NCBI GenBank assembly: GCA_950295325.1
Contig: OX485807.1
Coordinates: 38,470,440-38,534,439 of the forward strand
DNA length: 64,000 nt
From: Polytrichum commune
Taxonomy: Eukaryota; Streptophyta; Polytrichopsida; Polytrichales; Polytrichaceae
Reading direction: 5' to 3'
Part shown: positions 59,801 to 64,000 of the stretch, in pieces
How positions within the stretch are numbered: the stretch's first letter is position 1
How the letters are laid out: the number at the start of each line of letters is the position of its first letter
The notes under the pieces: generated by a model
Told to the model about the DNA's origin: nothing
The model's input: only the letters and a program-made list of their open reading frames with translations
The model's database searches: none
Translations under genes and position numbers: made by a program

Positions 59801-61337
59801 CCTAGAAAGAACACGACTCCATTGGGCAGGATAATTAGACATAAGAGGTAGATGTGTCTAATGCAGTTTACTTATCTTAATTGGACACCTATAAGTATTT
59901 GAGTGGTATGTGGTCAGATGTGGATCTACAACTGATACCCTAAATAAATATGTGTTTAAAAGGGCTTGGACTACATGCTTTAAAAAGATGACCATTCTAG
60001 GCTCAATAGTCTACATAATTGGGGGGACCTGTATGACCGTTTAAAGAGCACAAGAATCTTCACTTTGATAATGAATAAGACATTCACATGAGCTCTGTAA
60101 ATTATGAGGAAAATGACAACAAACATGATTTAGATTTGTCAATAATCTCGCACTAATCACGTGTTTTTTATCCTAGAGAAGTGGGCGCAGAGCTGTGAGC
60201 TTTCAATTATGGCCCGCCTACCTTAAACATGTCTTATCTGAAGAGTGGGAAATTGTGCAACTTTGATTAGTCCCATTTGTATGGAACCTTACATTTTACA
60301 ATCACCTCTGACGAAGACAAACTTTGGAGTGCATTAAGGCTTGTTTGAGGTTTCTTCACAGTGCTGATGAGAGTTAAATGCGACCAATTAATGACCTATG
60401 CTAGGGTGAGAGGAATTGTGAGAGGCAATATGTATACCAAGTAAAGAGAAGGGGCTCATCAAGGCGGTTGTGCACATTGATGACTAGGTTGTAATTTGTG
60501 GTTGCCTCCAGCTGTGGCCCCGGAAATTTGCCGTTGATGGCAATGACCTGCTCATACAACCAACACACTGTCAACTCATCATCTGCATCAGAATTGAACC
60601 ATGCATGATCGGCTACGAGCTGCAGATCATAATCCTCTTAATTCATATATCAGCACTGATTTCACATTGATTCAATAACATTGAACTATATAGGCATTGC
60701 ATCAATACGTATCAACCATATAGAGGGTTGCAGTTTTCATATTCTGTTTCAGAATTTTATCGATGGGAGGTCTAAGAGGTTGATTATGGGGTGAATCTCG
60801 GGTGTGGAATGAATTATTAATAGATAATTGTGAAAACAGGCATATTAAATCCTGATTGAGGGTAAGACTGACTCAACTTTAAACGCTGGTCACTTGCATT
60901 TTCGAGATGCAACTGGGGTCACGTGGATTCTACCGAGGTTGGACTTTAGCTATGTTACGCCACATGCCTTTTGCAACTTCTGTAGTCTAAAAGACTTCAT
61001 TCCATCACAAAATGTTGGAATTCTGAGTGCCAAGCAAGATACATGATGTTTATGCAATTATACTACTTGAGGAAGATCTCTTTAGTAGACCTTACAGCAA
61101 CAAAAAGGTAATAAAGTTATAATTACAGACAGGTGGAATATAATTTGAAGTAAAAGAGAATAATCAGAGATTCTGTAATGCAAAACTCACTTGCTGCCAG
61201 ACCCCCAAAGGAGAAACATTTATGTAGGAAACTGTCCAGTCTTCGTACTGGAAGGGATCTTCCGCTCCCACACGAGAGCTCCAGTTGGAAAATAGTATGA
61301 GCAAAACCACCCAGGAATGTATGTCCATCACCTTCAT
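53802..61337 (-). CDS. SKU5-similar (SKS) multicopper-oxidase-like secreted protein
   Basis: Complete eight-exon gene on the - strand, 543 residues. Exons in coding order: 61337-61191, 60547-60438, 59801-59531, 58079-57977, 57360-57012, 56245-55877, 55106-55028, 54005-53802. All introns are GT-AG. The intron 7 donor (CAG|GTCCTT) is weak but is required by the conserved TTQ|VYGNAW join. A hydrophobic signal peptide (about 1-25) precedes EDPFQYEDW. Three cupredoxin domains follow: INGKFPGP and TWDGIQQRRNSWQDG (85-99), CPIPPGQSWTYHF, QIGSYFYYPS (122-131), GKTYRLRISNVG (about 211-222), GHRLLLVETEGSY, NPQGSFHYSQIN, DTPLKLADYF, SWHIDGYSFF (438-447) and GIWNIRSQ (493-500). At the four positions where laccases and ascorbate oxidase have copper-binding HxH clusters, the motifs read TWDG, FYYPS, WHIDG and WNIRS, so most copper ligands are gone, as in SKU5/SKS proteins. 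N-glycosylation sequons occur (for example NVS at 40). It ends ..LLLCGKAIKQ with no GPI-type tail, unlike SKU5 itself. Likely role: apoplastic or cell-wall expansion function. Confidence 0.95.
54039..54905 (+). repeat. Intronic tandem array, three units plus a partial, about 270 bp each
   Basis: Lies in SKS intron 7. Units start near 54039, 54301, 54580 and 54842, each with AAGGTGTGTGGCC, GGTCACTCTTCTTAATT, GACACCTATA, CTCAAAATGTAG.CACC, GGTTCATTTGTGCACACAAT, TGTAAGGGCCTATGTTGGTT and TCTTCTCTTTGACCTCC. The units are related to the left part of family A. A (GAA)n tract is at about 54777-54795. Confidence 0.8.
55505..55635. other. Long imperfect foldback in SKS intron 6
   Basis: Arms 55509-55558 and 55582-55631 are inverted copies over 50 bp with about 11 differences, most of them transitions, around a 23-base loop. 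The pairing ends nearest the loop, AAACTCATT / AATGAGTTT, are perfect. It could be a foldback MITE or a hairpin RNA precursor; sequence alone cannot decide. Confidence 0.6.
56462..56665 (+). repeat. Family C copy in SKS intron 5
   Basis: GTTGAGTTTGAGAAATAGCT, TTTTAGAGGAATTTGTGGAA, ACATGTAACCAGTTGGACTT and GCTCAAATTTCCCC follow the family order on the + strand, antisense to the host gene. Confidence 0.6.
57465..57844 (+). repeat. Family A copy in SKS intron 4
   Basis: Starts AAGGTAAGACATGCCTAAAT, has GAGTGGTATGTGGCTAGGTG, AAGGAGACATGTGTT, GACCACTTAATGATTATGAG and TCTCATATCCTACAAGAAGT, and ends AACACATGTCTACCTTA. The outer 12-15 bp (AAGGTA.GACATG / CATGTCTACCTT) form a short inverted terminus. 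Confidence 0.75.
59846..60225 (+). repeat. Family A copy in SKS intron 2
   Basis: Starts AGGTAGATGTGTCTAATG, with GGACACCTATA, GAGTGGTATGTGGTCAGATG, GAGCACAAGAATCTTCACTT, GAATAAGACATTCACATGAG and CTCGCACTAATCACGTG, and ends GCCCGCCTACCTTA. Same orientation as the copy in intron 4. Confidence 0.75.
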
Positions 61338-61508
61338 TTCTTGCCAGCTCGAATAACAGATCCAGCTCCAAAGTTTAAATGGATATTTGCAAACTCAAGC
61401 TCAGGTGAAAACTCAGGACATGACGAATGTTGTTCTTACACAACCAGAGTCAACCCATCTGCCACCACAATGGCTTGCTGCATCTGTCATGTTGAGGAAC
61501 CACAGTCT

Positions 61509-61880
61509 TTGCACATATCCAGGATTGAAGCTTGAGCTTAAAACAGCAATAAATTCCAGGGATAGGTCAAGAGAATCCAAGATTCACATGGACAAGCTTA
61601 AGGAGATGCTCAACATCCTTAAAAATATCGGCATTATTGGTCAGCAAAAATGCTTCCCTGATAGAGATCACCCTAATCTTTCCCCGGTTGCACACAATTG
61701 CACACATCCAGGATTGAATCTCGAGCATAAAACAGCACTAAATTTTAGGGCTAAGTCAAGAGCATTCAAGATTCACATGGACAAGACTAGGGATTTGTTC
61801 CAACATCCTCACGGATATCGACATTACCGGTCAGCAAAATCGCTGCTCTGATAATTAGATCACCCTTATCTCTCCTCGGA
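61509..61880 (-). repeat. Two-unit ~189-bp tandem duplication upstream of the SKS start
   Basis: TTGCACATATCCAGGATTGA at 61509 recurs as TTGCACACATCCAGGATTGA at 61698. Shared blocks include AAACAGCA.TAAATT, CAAGATTCACATGGACAAG, CATCCT, ATATCG.CATTA and GGTCAGCAAAA. It begins about 170 bp upstream of the SKS ATG, so it probably lies in the promoter or 5' UTR. A 154-codon + strand frame across it is taken as a by-product of the duplication. Confidence 0.8.
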
Positions 61881-63482
61881 CGCTCTGCAAGATCCTTGAG
61901 ACGCATTGAAGTTTGGAATCTCTTTGAGGTGAATCCTTCTTACAAGCAGCAGCTAGGTGTAGTAGGTGGTAATTATCACATCAGTGCCTACAGAGGCGAC
62001 CCCACCTGACCTGGGATCACGTGATACATATACATCACAAAGCAACACACAACACACACAGCGGGTGCTACAAATCAGTATATAGCGATTCACTCGACAA
62101 CACTAGCCTGATAATCATAATCATTTCCCAAACATTGACTTAAAAAAGCATGGATCATAGGCACATGATCAAAAACGAACGAGTGAGTATAAAATATCAA
62201 CTCAAGAAGGGCTCAAGAATCATCCTCAAATGTTGCCAACATATAATCCATGTCTAACCCTCACATAAATTCCCATGAATTTTTTACTTTCTCCTCACAA
62301 GAATTGTCCACCCTTACTTGTGGTGGACATCATTGGAAGCGATTGCAACTAACCTGCTGCACTCAAAGCTCAACCTGGAGCTGGACCTAGCTGAATGCAT
62401 CTATCTATTTTTCTATCTGCAGGAAGTTCATCATGAGAAGTTGAGGAAGGAATTTTGGGTGAAGATTTTTATGAGCACATGATGATGCACATCGGTGCAG
62501 TGGACTTCTTGTTGTTGCACCACCTTGATTACACAGAGATAGGAGATATTGGGGGTTCAAGAAGATCACAAAAATTTGATGAATTCTTGGAGCACATCTG
62601 GACACTGATCTGTCCAAATTGTGGGTTGCACAAATGATGGATGCCTGAAAGATCGTCACAAACTTGAAAGGAGCAAATCAAGAAGCGGAGCGGAGCTCAT
62701 GGTGCTCGAAGTTCAGGCCCAAGTAGTTGGTATCAAGAGAATTTTTGGAATGACAACATAAGAACAAAATTAACAATTATACATATTTGGATGGATTTAA
62801 GCATGATCTTGGACAATTCCAATTGCCAAAATTGACATCAACTAGGTCGCAAAACTACACAAATATGATGGTTGGCGAACACAGAATACAAATCTTTGAA
62901 GTTGTGGTCGTTGTGCTAGTTGTCCGTTTGATGTTTTTGTCTATACAAGTCCACATCCCTTATTATTTTGGTTATATACTTAAATGTTAGTTAGTTGGTG
63001 CATAGCACTCATAGGGGGTAACTTCCTTGCAGAGACATGAACCACATGAGCCCCAACTCACATGAAGGGGTAATTCTAGGGGGACTATGGAGTAGTGCGC
63101 ATATTCATGGGATACTCTATATATTTGATGAGTGTACAATTTGATATTTTAAGTAAAATTGGCCCAAGTCCAAGTTGTCTGGAATTATAACACGTTGAAT
63201 TCCGTCATAGTATCCTACGATAAGATTGTATAGTAAGATCCTCCGATTGAATATGCATAGTTGATTATGATAATTTAATAGCGGTTGTTTTCATTATATT
63301 TTCACTATTCCACATTTATTTATATAGATTTACCATTGAAAAAGAGATATTTGGAGGATTCACATATCTCCCATAAGATTTTGGGATATCAGAAGTGTAT
63401 TGAAGGATCCGCCAATAGAACTCAAGCAACCAATAGTCCAGATCTGCTGAAATATGTTAATTCATGAAGTGCATGCATCTAG
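61881..63482. other. SKS upstream and intergenic sequence, no gene recognised
   Basis: Presumably contains distal promoter sequence of the SKS gene (transcribed leftward). No TATA box could be placed with confidence and no coding region is recognised. Confidence 0.5.
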
Positions 63483-63496
63483 TATATAATCGGATC

Positions 63497-63588
63497 CTCT
63501 CTACTTGACGGAAAACTTGCCAGGTGGTGAACTGCCTCCTGTGCTTTGGCGCTAGCCTGTCGGCCTTCTGTCTCAAAAAATATATATA
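63497..63588 (+). mobile_element. tRNA-type SINE, copy 3, 5'-truncated
   Basis: Retains only the 3' body (CTCTCTACTTGACGGAAAAC, TGTGCTTTGGCGCTAGCCTG, CGGCCTTCTGTCTC) and an A-rich/(TA)n tail. It is flanked by TATATAATCGGATC at 63483-63496 and 63589-63602, a 14-bp target duplication. A 5' truncation with a long duplication points to LINE-type target-primed reverse transcription. Confidence 0.85.
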
Positions 63589-63602
63589 TATATAATCGGA
63601 TC

Positions 63603-64000
63603 AAATGTTCAATGTACCCTTGTTTTCTTTTTCTAATATTTTTATGGTTTTGACTTTGAAACATTAGTTCAAGATCCTCTTTTTAATCGACTCGTTTTCG
63701 TTGAGTGGAACGTTGGTTAGCCCTCCCCGGGGAACACGTTGACGTGACTTCAAGACTTCCGTGTTGGGGAAGTGGCCTCCGAATCTAAAACATGAGGAAG
63801 AAAACATGTCGAAATTTCGTTGGTTCTCGAGCTAGTTTGAATTAATGTTGGAGGGATACTAACCAAGTTAAAAAATAATAATAATAATGAAATAAAGGGG
63901 AGGGCGAATCAACCCGTACATTGGTTCCTTGCTTGATGACTGCAACCCATGCCTCCAAGGTATCAGTTTACGGGTTGTTTCGCCCTAGCATGAAATGTAA
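63603..64000. other. Intergenic, no gene recognised
   Basis: No feature beyond a short (ATA)n tract near 63870 could be assigned. Confidence 0.5.

Noticed and set aside
61387-61851. 154-codon + strand frame upstream of the SKS gene
   Set aside because: Its repeated peptide pattern is explained by the 189-bp tandem DNA duplication. No domain is visible.
1-64000. CRISPR-like array, operon or phage system
   Set aside because: The tandem repeats are long, degenerate and lack regular unique spacers, and the genes have introns and plant-type families.

Overview
The window reads as nuclear DNA of a land plant. It holds two intact-looking, intron-rich protein genes of plant-typical families in about 64 kb that is mostly old, fragmented transposable elements. 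The short GT-AG introns, the sequence drift from flowering-plant homologues and the type of LINE debris suggest a seed-free vascular plant (fern or lycophyte). That placement is inference; nothing in the sequence fixes the species. No rRNA, CRISPR or prokaryotic feature was seen.

Layout. 1-34 kb: no host gene that I can support. It contains CACTA-like MITEs, three ~500-bp Tourist/PIF-Harbinger-like MITEs, a 1.18-kb hAT element with an 8-bp target duplication and a transposase remnant, two dead LINE fragments, an inverted pair of ~370-bp MITEs, two further TIR elements, tRNA-type SINEs and several tandem arrays. 34.9-41.3 kb: a GC-richer, repeat-structured 5' region leads into a complete nine-exon gene for an NDRG/SF21 (NDL) protein of 349 residues on the + strand, with a poly(A) signal downstream. 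41.6-53.6 kb: tandem arrays, a Mutator-like MITE with a 10-bp target duplication, inverted repeats and no recognisable gene. 53.8-61.3 kb: a complete eight-exon SKU5-similar (SKS) multicopper-oxidase-like gene of 543 residues on the - strand; its introns carry dispersed repeats, a four-unit tandem array and a long foldback. 61.4-64 kb: a duplicated segment just upstream of the SKS gene, then sequence with no gene and a 5'-truncated SINE.

The two genes point away from each other's 5' ends (their 3' ends face one another) and are about 12.8 kb apart. I see no sign that they act together. NDRG/NDL proteins are linked to G-beta signalling and auxin transport in Arabidopsis; SKS proteins are secreted cell-wall or plasma-membrane proteins that have generally lost copper ligands. 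The strongest novelty is structural. Several mobile families can be defined from this window alone, with terminal inverted repeats, target duplications and, in three cases, a paralogous unoccupied site elsewhere in the window.
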